Below are positions 1 through 8,497 of a stretch of 64,000 nucleotides of DNA, in pieces; position 1 is the first letter of the stretch; each line of letters starts with the position of its first letter. A program made the position numbers and the translations under genes. Source of the DNA: JBKHYJ01 sp046565505 (GTDB lineage: Bacteria; Acidobacteriota; Blastocatellia; UBA7656); assembly GCA_046565505.1 (NCBI GenBank), contig JBKHYJ010000099.1:1-64000 (forward strand), read 5' to 3'. A model generated the notes under the pieces. The model was not told the DNA's origin, searched no databases, and saw nothing but the letters and a program-made list of their open reading frames with translations.

Positions 1-1653
1 ATGATAGGCAGCACGGTGGGGAGTTACAGGATAACGGAGAAGATAGGGGAGGGCGGCATGGGGTCGGTCTTCAAGGGGATCGACATGATGCTGGAGCGGG
101 AGGTGGCGATAAAGATGCTGAGGCCGGAGCTGGCGAGCCAGCCGCAGGTGGTCGAGAGGTTCAGGGCGGAGGCCGTCACGCTCGCCAAGCTCAACCACCC
201 GAACATCGCGACCCTCTATAGTTTTCTGCGCCAGGGCGAGGACTTTTTCATGGTGATGGAGTTCGTTCGCGGCCAGACGCTCGACGACGCGATCAGGCGG
301 ACCGGGGCGATGGCGTTCGAGCGCGCGGTCCCGCTGCTGTGCCAGGCCCTCGAAGGCATTGACCACGCGCACAGGATGGGCATCATACACCGCGACATAA
401 AGCCCGCGAACATGATGCTGACGGAGTCCGGGTCGATAAAAGTAATGGATTTCGGCATAGCCCGCGTGCTCGGCTCGGCCCGGCTGACCAGGCAGGGGAG
501 CATCGTGGGGACGATTGAGTACATGTCGCCCGAGCAGGTGCGCGGGCTAGAGTCCGACGCGAGGTCGGACATCTACTCGCTGGGGATACTGCTCTACGAG
601 ATGCTGACGGGCCGCGTGCCATTCAGCAGCGACAGCGAATTCGATCTGATGAAGGCTCAGATTGAAGAAGCGCCCGTGCCGCCGCGCACATTCGCCGCGC
701 ACATCCCCCTGCCGCTCGAACAAGCCATAATGCGGTCGCTCGCCAAGAAGCCCGAGGCGCGGTATCAGACGGCCGGCGAATTCCGGGCAATGCTTTTAAG
801 CACGCTCGGCTCTGTTACGAGCTCGCACAGCGCCTCGCCTGTTTACGCCGCGCCCGCGACTCGTATGATGGAGAAGGCCGGCGGCGCTTCATCGGAAGAG
901 GTTCCGAAGGAGACGAGGCTGCCTTCGGCCCCGGGGTCCTCCGCGGGCGGTCAGCTCAAGGAGACCCGGCTGGGTCAAACCAGTGACGTACAGGTGATGC
1001 CCGGGTATGTTACGGCTCCCAACGCCGCGGGCCATACGCAGCCCTCGCGGTCACAGCCATCTCTGCTCAGCGCGCTCAATTGGAAGCATTACGCGGGCGC
1101 GGGGGCGGCGCTCGTCGCGGCGGTGGCGATCCCGCTCGCGCTGGTCGGCGGAGGCGACAAGGCTGCTTCGACACAAAATGCCGCGCCCACTCAGCCGGCT
1201 GTTTCTCAGCCGCCCGTCGCTCAACCTCAAGCGCCCGCGTCGGCCCCCGCGGAGCAGACGCCCGCTCCCGCCGCGACGGGGCAGCCCGCAATTCCGCCGG
1301 GCCCCCAAATCGGCGAGATACCTTCTGATAAGTCGGGTGCGCCAATAAGCCCCGCGCCCGATTCCTCAAGGCCCACGCGCGCGCGCGAATCACGCGGCGA
1401 CAGGTCCGCGCAGCCCCAACAGCCTGCCGGCACGCCGCCCTCGCAACCTGCGCCCGCTCAAACCGCGCCCGCACCGCAGCCGCAGCGAACTCAGCCGGCG
1501 CCCGCGCCCAGAGAAGAAAGGGGCGCGGCGAAAGAACCTGAAAAGAAAAATGAGGACAAGACCGAAGACAAGGTGAAGAAGAAGCTCGGCGGATTCCTAA
1601 AGAAGATCAACCCGTTCGGCGGCGATAAGAAGAAGGACGAGAAGAAGCCTTAG
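1..1653 (+). CDS. Transmembrane Ser/Thr protein kinase (PknB/Hanks type)
   Basis: Cytoplasmic Hanks-type kinase domain of about 270 residues that would phosphorylate Ser/Thr on unknown partners. The glycine loop GEGGMG is at residues 16-21, the ATP-binding Lys at 38 in VAIK, HRDIKPAN at 130-137 and DFG at 150-152, followed by an activation segment ending in SPEQ, so all catalytic motifs are present. A linker with Thr-rich KETRL repeats leads to one membrane segment near 364-385. The distal part is a Pro/Ala/Gln-rich low-complexity stretch ending in a Lys-rich tail (about 520-550) with FLKKINPFGG. There is no PASTA or other sensory fold. The ATG is the first base of the window; the protein begins as typical family members do, so I take the gene as complete, but no upstream RBS can be seen. 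It converges with the next gene. Confidence 0.93.
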   Translation: MIGSTVGSYRITEKIGEGGMGSVFKGIDMMLEREVAIKMLRPELASQPQVVERFRAEAVTLAKLNHPNIATLYSFLRQGEDFFMVMEFVRGQTLDDAIRRTGAMAFERAVPLLCQALEGIDHAHRMGIIHRDIKPANMMLTESGSIKVMDFGIARVLGSARLTRQGSIVGTIEYMSPEQVRGLESDARSDIYSLGILLYEMLTGRVPFSSDSEFDLMKAQIEEAPVPPRTFAAHIPLPLEQAIMRSLAKKPEARYQTAGEFRAMLLSTLGSVTSSHSASPVYAAPATRMMEKAGGASSEEVPKETRLPSAPGSSAGGQLKETRLGQTSDVQVMPGYVTAPNAAGHTQPSRSQPSLLSALNWKHYAGAGAALVAAVAIPLALVGGGDKAASTQNAAPTQPAVSQPPVAQPQAPASAPAEQTPAPAATGQPAIPPGPQIGEIPSDKSGAPISPAPDSSRPTRARESRGDRSAQPQQPAGTPPSQPAPAQTAPAPQPQRTQPAPAPREERGAAKEPEKKNEDKTEDKVKKKLGGFLKKINPFGGDKKKDEKKP

Positions 1654-1817
1654 GGCGAATGGCGTACGCGCGCGGGCTAGGGTTGAGGCCGCGAAGGCTC
1701 GGGAAGAAGGAAAGGCCAGGAGTCGCCTTACTGCTCTCGCGTCTTCGCGGCCGATCTCATTTGAGACTTGGCCCGTATGATTTCGCGGCCTCGTCTCCCG
1801 TCGATTTGTGTGAGGCG

Positions 1818-3209
1818 TTAAAGCTCTACGACCTGCTTGTAAGTTGGTATTACCGCATTCCACCCCAATTCTTCGCTGATCTTATCGCGCAACGCTTGGG
1901 CCGAATCAGGCTCGCCGTGAATGATAAAGGTGGTGCGCGGCGGTCGCTTGAACCCGCCCAGCCACCGAAGTATCTCCGCCGCGTCGGCATGCGCCGAAAG
2001 GCTGCTGATGCTTTCGATGTGGGCGTTCACTTCCACCATCTGTCCGTGAATCTTAACCTCTTTCTCGCCGTCTTGCAGCCTTCGCCCGCGAGTCCCCGCC
2101 CCCTGGTAGCCGACGAATATCACGGCGCTCGCAGGGTCCGGCAAGTAACGCGCGAGGTGATGGAGCACGCGCCCGCCTGTAGCCATCCCCGACGCGGAGA
2201 TGATTATCGCCGGCCCTGTATCCGCGTCGAGCGCCTTGGAGCCCCCGCGCCCCTGAACCAGGCTGAAGTTGCGCGTAGCCAGCGGGTTGCGGTTGAGGTT
2301 ATCGATTCTTTGCATGTCGAGGTCGTGGTCCTCTTTATGCTTCGAGTAAATCCTTGTGGCCTGCGCCCCCATGGGGGAATCGACCGCGACGGGGAGGACA
2401 GGGATGCGGCCTTCGTCCTCAAGCTCGCGGAGGTAGTAGACGAGCAACTGCGTGCGGCCGACAGCGAACGCGGGAATGATAATCTTCCCGCCGCGCCTGG
2501 CCGTCTCGTTAATAATCTCGGCCAATTTTCCTTTCGGGTCGGCGGGGTCATGCAGGCGGTCGCCATAGGTCGATTCGACCAGCAGGTAATCCGCCTCGTC
2601 TACCTGGGCCGGGTCGTTCAATATCGGCTCGCCGTAGCGGCCCACGTCGCCCGAGAAGACTACTTTGATCGGCTCGCGGCCCTGCTCCGCCACCTGAAAT
2701 TCGATGAAGCTTGAGCCGAGTATGTGCCCGGACGTGATGAACCGCGCGGTCATAAATTTACTCAAGCGCACGTCCTCGCCGTAGGCGACGGGCTCCACCT
2801 GCTTGAGCGCGCGCAGGGCGTCTTGCTCAGTGTAAAGTGGGACGGCGGGCTTGTGCTTCGAGAACCCCTTACGATTCGCGTACTCGGCGTCTTCTTCTTG
2901 AAGCCTGCCCGAATCGGTCAGCATGATTTTCATCAAATCGGCAGAGGCCCCGGTCGCGTAGATGGGCCCTGTGAATCCGTCGCGGACGAGGCGCGGCAAG
3001 TAGCCCGTGTGATCTATGTGCGCGTGTGTGACGAGCGCCCACCCTATCGAGGCCGGGTTCACGGGCAGGGGCTCCCAGTTGCGCTCCCTCAACTCTTTGA
3101 AGCCTTGAAACAGCCCGCAATCAATCATCGCCCGGTTGCCACCCACTTCGAGGACGTACTTTGACCCGGTCACTGTGCCCGTCGCGCCCAGGAATTGAAT
3201 CGTTGCCAT
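1818..3209 (-). CDS. MBL-fold beta-CASP ribonuclease (CPSF73/YSH1-like)
   Basis: Predicted zinc-dependent nuclease of the metallo-beta-lactamase/beta-CASP family acting on RNA in the cytoplasm. The signature THAHIDHTG is at residues 61-69 (H62, H64, D66, H67). Further metal ligands lie in SGHILGS and FSGDVGR, and the C-terminal RMMBL motif SSLSAHADAAE is present. The length of 463 aa matches bacterial stand-alone CPSF-like proteins. The ATG at 3209 starts with MATIQFLGATGTVTGS, a typical N-terminus for the family; the RBS is weak. The gene is divergent from the TetR gene and convergent with the kinase, with no operon partner. Exact substrate is unknown; exo- or endonuclease activity cannot be told from sequence. 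Confidence 0.9.
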   Translation of the reverse strand: MATIQFLGATGTVTGSKYVLEVGGNRAMIDCGLFQGFKELRERNWEPLPVNPASIGWALVTHAHIDHTGYLPRLVRDGFTGPIYATGASADLMKIMLTDSGRLQEEDAEYANRKGFSKHKPAVPLYTEQDALRALKQVEPVAYGEDVRLSKFMTARFITSGHILGSSFIEFQVAEQGREPIKVVFSGDVGRYGEPILNDPAQVDEADYLLVESTYGDRLHDPADPKGKLAEIINETARRGGKIIIPAFAVGRTQLLVYYLRELEDEGRIPVLPVAVDSPMGAQATRIYSKHKEDHDLDMQRIDNLNRNPLATRNFSLVQGRGGSKALDADTGPAIIISASGMATGGRVLHHLARYLPDPASAVIFVGYQGAGTRGRRLQDGEKEVKIHGQMVEVNAHIESISSLSAHADAAEILRWLGGFKRPPRTTFIIHGEPDSAQALRDKISEELGWNAVIPTYKQVVEL

Positions 3210-3323
3210 AGTTTTTTCACACTACCAAATCGGAAGAATGTAGATCAAGCAACATTATACGCGCACAGGCCCGGCCGATGCGGCGCCGGACGCGGCTCGG
3301 GCTGCCCCGGCCGAAGAATTTTC

Positions 3324-3382
3324 TTGACACCGGGCCGTTTCGTAGTATGCTTAACGGTGTTAAGTTGGATGACGTTGTTAAA
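3324..3382 (+). promoter_or_regulatory. TetR gene promoter with overlapping three-half-site operator
   Basis: TTGACA at 3324-3329 and TATGCT at 3346-3351 with a 16-bp spacer form a good sigma-70-type promoter. Overlapping and just downstream of the -10 lies a perfect palindrome, CTTAAC-ggt-GTTAAG (3350-3364), with a third half-site GTTAAA at 3377-3382. A repressor bound here would block the promoter. The half-site spacing (0, +9, +27) is the same as in the array at 4027-4059, so this is probably the autoregulatory operator of the adjacent TetR protein. Confidence 0.75.
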
Positions 3383-3396
3383 CGGGTAAGCTGAAG

Positions 3397-4008
3397 ATGG
3401 GACCGAAGCAGAGGCGAGAGCGGGAGAAAGAGACACTGCGGCAAGACATACTTGACGCGGCGCGCGACCTGTTCGTCAAAGAGGGCTACGAGAACGTTTC
3501 AATGCGCCGGATCGCGGAGAAGATCGAATACTCGCCCACGACCATCTACCTCTATTTTGAAGACAAGGCTTCGCTGCTTTTCGCCATCTGCGACGAGACG
3601 TTCGCCAAACTCGCCAAGAGGATGGAATCTATCGTCAAAGAGAATGACGACCCCGTGGAGGCTTTGAAAAGAGGGTGCCGGGCTTACGTCGAATTCGGCT
3701 TGAAATACCCGAATCATTACCGCGTGACATTCATCAATCACCCGCAACTACACCTCGGCGCGGACCATTACTTGCGCGATGGCTCTATGGGGATGAAGGC
3801 TTACAACTGCCTGCGCGCGGGGGTTGAAAAGTGCATCAAGCAAAAGAGGTTTCGCGAATCCGACGTCGATACGGTCACGCAGATGATATGGGCCGGCGGG
3901 CACGGGCTTACGTCGCTGCTCATCACCAAGCCCGACTTCCCCTGGGCCGACCGCGACGAGTTAATTGACCTCATGATTGACACGCTGGTTGAAGGCTTGA
4001 AAGCCTGA
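3397..4008 (+). CDS. TetR/AcrR family transcriptional regulator
   Basis: One-component DNA-binding repressor of 203 aa, a normal TetR length. The N-terminal helix-turn-helix spans about residues 15-62, with the recognition region YSPTTIYLYFEDKASLL at 45-61, highly typical of the family. The C-terminal ligand domain, with HPQLHLG and a C-terminal WAGGHGL region, resembles the WHG-type TetR C-domain; the ligand cannot be named. The start at ATG 3397 is supported by the family-typical basic N-terminus. Near-identical operator arrays precede this gene and the next one, which suggests autoregulation and control of the secreted protein downstream. Confidence 0.93.
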   Translation: MGPKQRREREKETLRQDILDAARDLFVKEGYENVSMRRIAEKIEYSPTTIYLYFEDKASLLFAICDETFAKLAKRMESIVKENDDPVEALKRGCRAYVEFGLKYPNHYRVTFINHPQLHLGADHYLRDGSMGMKAYNCLRAGVEKCIKQKRFRESDVDTVTQMIWAGGHGLTSLLITKPDFPWADRDELIDLMIDTLVEGLKA

Positions 4009-4026
4009 AATTTTTTTGGAACATTG

Positions 4027-4059
4027 GTTAACACTGTTAACGTACTAAAAAGTGTTAAC
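4027..4059 (+). promoter_or_regulatory. Second TetR-type operator array (GTTAAC half-sites)
   Basis: Perfect palindrome GTTAAC-act-GTTAAC at 4027-4041, plus a third GTTAAC at 4054-4059. The geometry is identical to 3350-3382 (half-sites at 0, +9 and +27). It lies 19 bp after the TetR stop and about 170 bp before the small secreted protein, so it probably controls that gene. I do not see a convincing -35/-10 pair here. Confidence 0.65.
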
Positions 4060-4231
4060 GAACCGAATAGTGTAAAGCAGGAGCGCGGGGCGCTATACGT
4101 GAGAGTCTCAGAGTGCCGAGTTTGTGCGTCGAACAGAGGGCCGCGGGGAAGGAAATTTCATCAAGCGCGACCTCGGCATGGCGGTAACCGCAATTGTGCA
4201 AACTCAAATGAGATTTGAAAGGAGTCAGATT

Positions 4232-4612
4232 ATGAAACGGATGATTAATTCTCTGGCGGCGAGCCTGGCGCTGGTAATAGGGCTGGCCGTGGTTCCGGCT
4301 CACGGTCAGGAAGTGAGCCGCACGATTGTCATCAAGCGGGACACCAGACTGGGGTCCGAAGTTTTGCCGGAAGGCGAGTACGCCGTGAAGTTTGTTGACG
4401 GGCAGGCGGGGGAGATTGTTTTTCTGCGTGGCAAGCGCGAAGTCTTGAAAGCGACCTTCACTGTTGTCAAGATTGATCACTCGCCTTCGGGCAACATGGT
4501 CGTATCGGCGGCCGACCCCGATGGCTCTTATCAACTCAAGCGCATAGAGTTCAAGGGCAAGACCGCCGCCCTTCTTTTCGATAACACGGTCGCAACATCG
4601 CTCGTAAAGTAA
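4232..4612 (+). CDS. Small secreted protein of unknown function
   Basis: A 126-aa protein with a clear signal peptide: MKRMINSLAASLALVIGL followed by a small-residue cleavage region ending near AHGQ (residues 21-25). The mature part of about 100 residues is rich in beta-forming segments (IVIKRDTRLG, GEYAVKFVDG, YQLKRIEFKG), suggesting a small periplasmic or surface beta-sandwich. The start at 4232 is chosen because GAAAGGAG lies 8 bp upstream and the signal peptide begins there; an in-frame upstream extension to 4124 has no RBS and no sense as an export signal. It sits behind the TetR-type operator array, so it is likely in the TetR regulon. I recognise no named family. Confidence 0.8.
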   Translation: MKRMINSLAASLALVIGLAVVPAHGQEVSRTIVIKRDTRLGSEVLPEGEYAVKFVDGQAGEIVFLRGKREVLKATFTVVKIDHSPSGNMVVSAADPDGSYQLKRIEFKGKTAALLFDNTVATSLVK

Positions 4613-5202
4613 TCTCGCGTCAGGCGGGGACGCACAAGCCCGATGCAATTTGAGTCAACGTACAGGATGAAGAAGTATGAGTCCCGCGCGGAGGCGCTGA
4701 GAGTCGCAAGGAGGCTGAAGTATTCTTTGCGCTCTTCGCGCCCGGCGCGGGGCTTTCAGTATCTCGCCCCGCGCTATAGTTGAAACTCCTTATGCGCGGC
4801 TCTGAATCTAGAATTGTAGAGTGGCGTTCGTCCTTCAGACCTCTCCGTTTCTGAGAAATCGTCATCCCACATGTGAACACCCGGCGGGTATGAATGGCGG
4901 GATCAAGGCGCGGCACGCCGCCGCTTTGATCGACCCTCATCATCGCCCTGGCCAACGCAACTTCTGCCACACATAAACTTAAACCCCGCGGGGTGGGTCC
5001 TCCGACTGACCCGACGCCGCAGCAATTGCGGCAGGCAATGCTGAACCCCTTCCTGGCACGGGAGTTGACACTGTAACCTTCCTTTCCGGGGCCGGACGAG
5101 CTGTTGAATCTGTTTCGCCGTGACGCGCGCTCGACGCTTCGACAGTAGGCCCGAGCGACCCCCGGAGGCGTATGCGGCGCATTTGGTTATTTAATGACGG
5201 GC

Positions 5203-5222
5203 GTGTAAACTGATAATTACAC
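5203..5222. promoter_or_regulatory. Operator-like palindrome GTGTAA-N8-TTACAC
   Basis: Exact inverted half-sites GTGTAA (5203-5208) and TTACAC (5217-5222) separated by 8 bp, about 200 bp upstream of the TolC-like gene. The arrangement fits a dimeric regulator site. No regulator is identified. Confidence 0.4.
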
Positions 5223-5301
5223 CCGCGGTGAAAATTCTTGCGCGGGATTGAAACTCGACGAAGAGCCGTTCAGCCCCCTGCGAAATTAATGAAACGGTGG
5301 C

Positions 5302-5349
5302 TCGTGTGGTGTCGTATCAGCCTTTGATTAACCAGACTACGACACACGA
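5302..5349 (+). other. Imperfect inverted repeat in the tolC-like leader
   Basis: Left arm 5302-5316 (TCGTGTggtGTCGTA) pairs with right arm 5338-5349 (TACGACACACGA) around a loop of 21 nt with a small bulge. It is about 75 bp before the start codon and is not followed by a T run, so it is more likely a leader hairpin or a protein site than a terminator. Confidence 0.4.
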
Positions 5350-5424
5350 ATTATCTCAGCGAGCCTGGCGCATTTGAGCGCAGTCACGGGGCAAATGTCT
5401 GGATATTGATTTGAGAGGGAGTAT

Positions 5425-7359
5425 ATGAATTCACTTATACGAAGACTTCACCGGTCCGGCCGCGCGGTCGCGTCAGTGTCGATGGCTGCATTGCTCACCG
5501 CGTCGTTCCCGCTCGCCGCTTTCGCGCAAGACGGCGTGGTGGCGCGAGGACAACAGCCCACTCAGCAGCCGAAGCCGCCCGAGACTCCGCCGACGCCCAG
5601 GAGGGATGCTCCGGCCCCGGACGTGCAGAAGATGCGCGAGCGGCAGGAAGAGAAGGGTGAGATCAGGAAGAATGATCCGATAGAGCGCGAGAAGCGAAAC
5701 GTCCCGGCCCCGGGCGATGTGACGCCCGCGCCTTCGGTTCAAACCCAGCAGACCGAAACAACTGCCGGGCAGAACCCGATCACTCAGCCCCTGACGCTCT
5801 CTCCCGAAATAGGCAAGCAGCGCGTGGGCGTCGTCGAAGGCCAGCAACAGTTACTCACGCTACAGGACGCCATAGCCTTGTCGCTTCAGAACAACCTCGA
5901 CATAGAGGCGTTTCGCCAGAGCGTGCAGATAGCCCAATACAACCTCTTCGCGTCGCGCGGCGTGTACGACATCGTTTCCGGCACGGACCTTAATTACCAG
6001 AGCCGTACGATCCCCGTCGCTTCGGTCTTCGCGGGCGGCGATTCGACCGGGTCCGTTTCCTCGAAGACGCTGACCTACAATTTCAACACCAGCCAACTCG
6101 TCGAGCGCACAGGCGCGAGCTGGCGCGTTGATTTCGACAACAATCGCACGACGACAAGCTCGACCGCCTCGACTCTAACGCCACAGTATAACCCGTCGCT
6201 CTCGTTCAGTTTCACGCAGCCCTTGATGCGCAATCTTGGGATAGACCAGAACCGCCGCAACATCGAGCTGCTGAGGCAGTCGCTGGACCTTTCCGACAGC
6301 CAGTTCCGCCAGCGCGTCATAGAAATCATCAACCTCGTGCAGCGCGCGTACTGGGACCTGGTGTTCGCGAGGCGCAACGAGCAGATTGCCCGCGAATCTG
6401 TTGAGCTGACGCGCACGCAGCTTGAGAACAATCAAAAGCAGGTCGAGGCCGGCACGATCGCCCCGATTGACTTACGCGAGACCGAGGCCGCGCTCGAATC
6501 GCGCAAGGGCGACGTGATCTTCGCGCTTCAGAATATCACCACCGCCGAAAACGTGCTCAAGGGCTTGCTGAGTAAGGACCCGAACGACAAGTTCTGGAAT
6601 TCGGAGATAGTCCCGACAGACGAGCCGCAATTCGGGCAGGCGACCTTCTCCCTTGAAGACGCGACGCGGCTCGCCCTGAAGAACCGGCCCGAGCTGGACC
6701 AGATGAGGCTCCAGCAAGAGCAGAATCAAGTTAACGTGAAGTTCTTCAAGAATCAGCTCAAGCCGCAGGTCGATCTGGTGGGCTTCTACACCTCCACGGG
6801 GCTTGCGGGGACTCCCGCGCAGATCACCGACCCGATTACGGGCCTGCCCGTCGCGAGGCAGGTGGGGGAGCGCTTTCAGGGCGCTTACTTCCGGTCGTTG
6901 AGGAACCTGTTCAGCCAGGATTTCAAGGTGTATCAAGTCGGCGTCAGCGTCAGCTTCCCGTGGCGCAATCGTACGGCCGAAGGCAACCTGGGCAGGACGC
7001 TCGCCGAGGGCAGACAACTCGACGCGCGCCAGCGCCAGCTTGTGCAGAACGTACAGATTGACGTGCGCAACGCCCTACAAAACGTGGAGGCCGCCAGGCA
7101 ACGTTACGAGGTCGCGCGGTCCGCGCGCGCCGCTTCCGAGGCACAGCTCGCCGGAGAGCAGGAGAAATTCCGCGCCGGCCTTTCGACTAACTTCTTAGTG
7201 CTGACCCGGCAGACAGACCTGTCCGTCGCCAGGGGCACCGAGGTGCGCGCACTGACGGATTACAACAAGGCGCTCGCGGACCTCCAGCGAGTCACCGGCA
7301 TGACGCTCGTAAGTAACAACGTGCAGGTGGCGTCTCCCATGTCCGAAGGTAAGAAGTAG
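5425..7359 (+). CDS. TolC-family outer-membrane efflux protein with long N-terminal Pro-rich extension
   Basis: Outer-membrane channel protein of the OEP/TolC superfamily, which forms trimeric tunnels for efflux pumps or type I secretion. After a signal peptide (about 1-35, ending in AFAQ) comes a Pro/Gln/Glu-rich stretch to about residue 130 that ordinary TolC proteins lack. Two OEP repeats follow, starting at LTLQDAIALSLQNN (about 145) and FSLEDATRLALKNRPEL (about 410), the hallmark duplicated helical hairpins. At 644 aa it is some 150 residues longer than usual. ATG 5425 has GAGAGGG upstream. No inner-membrane pump or adaptor gene is adjacent, and a strong terminator follows, so it is monocistronic. 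Confidence 0.9.
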   Translation: MNSLIRRLHRSGRAVASVSMAALLTASFPLAAFAQDGVVARGQQPTQQPKPPETPPTPRRDAPAPDVQKMRERQEEKGEIRKNDPIEREKRNVPAPGDVTPAPSVQTQQTETTAGQNPITQPLTLSPEIGKQRVGVVEGQQQLLTLQDAIALSLQNNLDIEAFRQSVQIAQYNLFASRGVYDIVSGTDLNYQSRTIPVASVFAGGDSTGSVSSKTLTYNFNTSQLVERTGASWRVDFDNNRTTTSSTASTLTPQYNPSLSFSFTQPLMRNLGIDQNRRNIELLRQSLDLSDSQFRQRVIEIINLVQRAYWDLVFARRNEQIARESVELTRTQLENNQKQVEAGTIAPIDLRETEAALESRKGDVIFALQNITTAENVLKGLLSKDPNDKFWNSEIVPTDEPQFGQATFSLEDATRLALKNRPELDQMRLQQEQNQVNVKFFKNQLKPQVDLVGFYTSTGLAGTPAQITDPITGLPVARQVGERFQGAYFRSLRNLFSQDFKVYQVGVSVSFPWRNRTAEGNLGRTLAEGRQLDARQRQLVQNVQIDVRNALQNVEAARQRYEVARSARAASEAQLAGEQEKFRAGLSTNFLVLTRQTDLSVARGTEVRALTDYNKALADLQRVTGMTLVSNNVQVASPMSEGKK

Positions 7360-7392
7360 CGGTCGTAGAAACTGAAGAAATAGTCATGAGCG

Positions 7393-7425
7393 AAAGAGGG
7401 CGGCCATCAAGGTCGCCCTCTTTTT
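7393..7425 (+). terminator. Rho-independent terminator of the tolC-like gene
   Basis: A 13-bp stem (7393-7405 with 7411-7423, one G-T wobble) with a 5-nt loop ATCAA, and a run of T starting in the stem and continuing to 7425. It lies 34 bp after the TolC-like stop codon. Confidence 0.93.
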
Positions 7426-7520
7426 GTTTCAGTCGCAGGTTCGGATTGAGCCGTGACCCGTGAGCGGACTCAGGGTCGGGGAGGGTATTGGCGGGGCCGC
7501 TCAGGCGGCGGGCTGCGCCG

Positions 7521-7835
7521 TCAGGCTATGAGCCTATCAATCTGCTCGCGGTCGCGCGAAGATATCTCCGTGAAATCAACGTCAAAGCCATGCGTGAATT
7601 GATGATGCGTCACGACGCCCGTAGTGCACACGTGATGACCGTTAGGCAAACGAAAATGTAGCTTCACCTCGGACCCGGTGATGGCCGGAATGAAGCTCTC
7701 CACAAAGGCCCTGCGCGGCGTAATATCGAGCAGCCGACAGTCGCGCCCGCTCCCGTTGACCTCACACCGGGCGCGAAGGAATCCCTCAAACTCCGCTCTA
7801 TCGTTAGAAGAGGCACATGCCCCAACAGCGCTCAT
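7521..7835 (-). CDS. PilZ-like domain protein
   Basis: 104-aa single-domain protein. The pattern RARCEVNGSGRDCRLLDITPRRAFVES near residues 21-50 followed by GSEVKLHFRLPNG and GVVTHH..GFDVDFTEIS fits a small PilZ beta-barrel. The canonical c-di-GMP RxxxR and (D/N)xSxxG motifs are only loosely kept (DITPRRA instead of DxSxxG), so nucleotide binding is uncertain. The ATG has AAGGAGA upstream on the minus strand. It stands alone, convergent with the TolC-like gene. Confidence 0.65.
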   Translation of the reverse strand: MSAVGACASSNDRAEFEGFLRARCEVNGSGRDCRLLDITPRRAFVESFIPAITGSEVKLHFRLPNGHHVCTTGVVTHHQFTHGFDVDFTEISSRDREQIDRLIA

Positions 7836-7967
7836 AATCTGATTCTCCTTATATAGTGTCGCCTTCTATTGCGAATCTCCTGGGAACCCAAGCTCAAAAG
7901 AATACACTACCCCTCGCCAGATGACAAGAAAAAACCTCCTTTACGGGAGTTTACAGCCTCAATCCGC

Positions 7968-8204
7968 TCAACTTTTCTTATTGCGATCAGAGTTGGCGGC
8001 CGCCTGCGTTATGTTCGCTTTATCACTCTCATAAGCTGATTGGTCCGCCACGTCATCCACGGTTAACCCTGTTTGGTTCAGCTCGCGGTCGGCCTTCCCG
8101 CGCGCGTCCTCGCCGCTCTGCCCCATACTGTCCGAATCAACCGTAGCTCGATTCGACGATGTTTTAACCTTTTGTTCGTCGCCAGGGTGCGTCTTAGCTC
8201 TCAT
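7968..8204 (-). CDS. Small hydrophilic, probably disordered protein
   Basis: 78-aa protein starting at ATG 8204, chosen because GAGGAGAAGG lies just upstream. It is composed almost wholly of polar and charged residues (Asp, Ser, Asn, Lys, Glu, Gln), with no Trp, Cys or Phe and no hydrophobic core, so it is likely intrinsically disordered, like stress-associated hydrophilins. The only ordered-looking part is LTVDDVADQSAYESDKANI near the middle. No family is recognised. It is monocistronic between the PilZ gene and the divergent glycosyltransferase. Confidence 0.6.
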   Translation of the reverse strand: MRAKTHPGDEQKVKTSSNRATVDSDSMGQSGEDARGKADRELNQTGLTVDDVADQSAYESDKANITQAAANSDRNKKS

Positions 8205-8497
8205 TAGCCTTCTCCTCAAAATTGCTATTCCGCAAGCTTATATGAGCAACGGTTATGCCAGCGGGCGGAAGCTCATGAGGGGTTCGCGGAGGCTCAAGCA
8301 CGGGCCTTTGTATTGATTCTTGCCAGCGCGAAAAGAAAGAAATACACGGCCCTGGCCCCGTGCCCCGCGGGCCGAGGCTTTTCCCTGGCCGCTCGCTGCT
8401 TATAATATTCTTGACTGCGGATCAAATCAGCTTCGCTTGTCTGACATTAACAACAGTTTAAAAGCCCTGTGCGGGGGAGCGTACCATTCTGACGACA

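Larger units (their letters stand above)
4613..5424. other. 812-bp intergenic region without a recognisable gene
   Basis: Open frames here on the minus strand (around 4620-4970 and 4979-5182) give low-complexity, family-less peptides with no RBS, so I do not call genes. The region holds two symmetrical elements near the tolC-like gene (5203-5222 and 5302-5349), listed separately. Otherwise I see nothing. Confidence 0.6.

Noticed and set aside
1659..2714. Plus-strand frame of 351 codons
   Set aside because: It lies antisense to the beta-CASP nuclease, whose motifs are clear.
4620..5182. Minus-strand frames of 116 and 67 codons before the TolC-like gene
   Set aside because: No RBS, no family, biased composition typical of GC-rich shadow frames.
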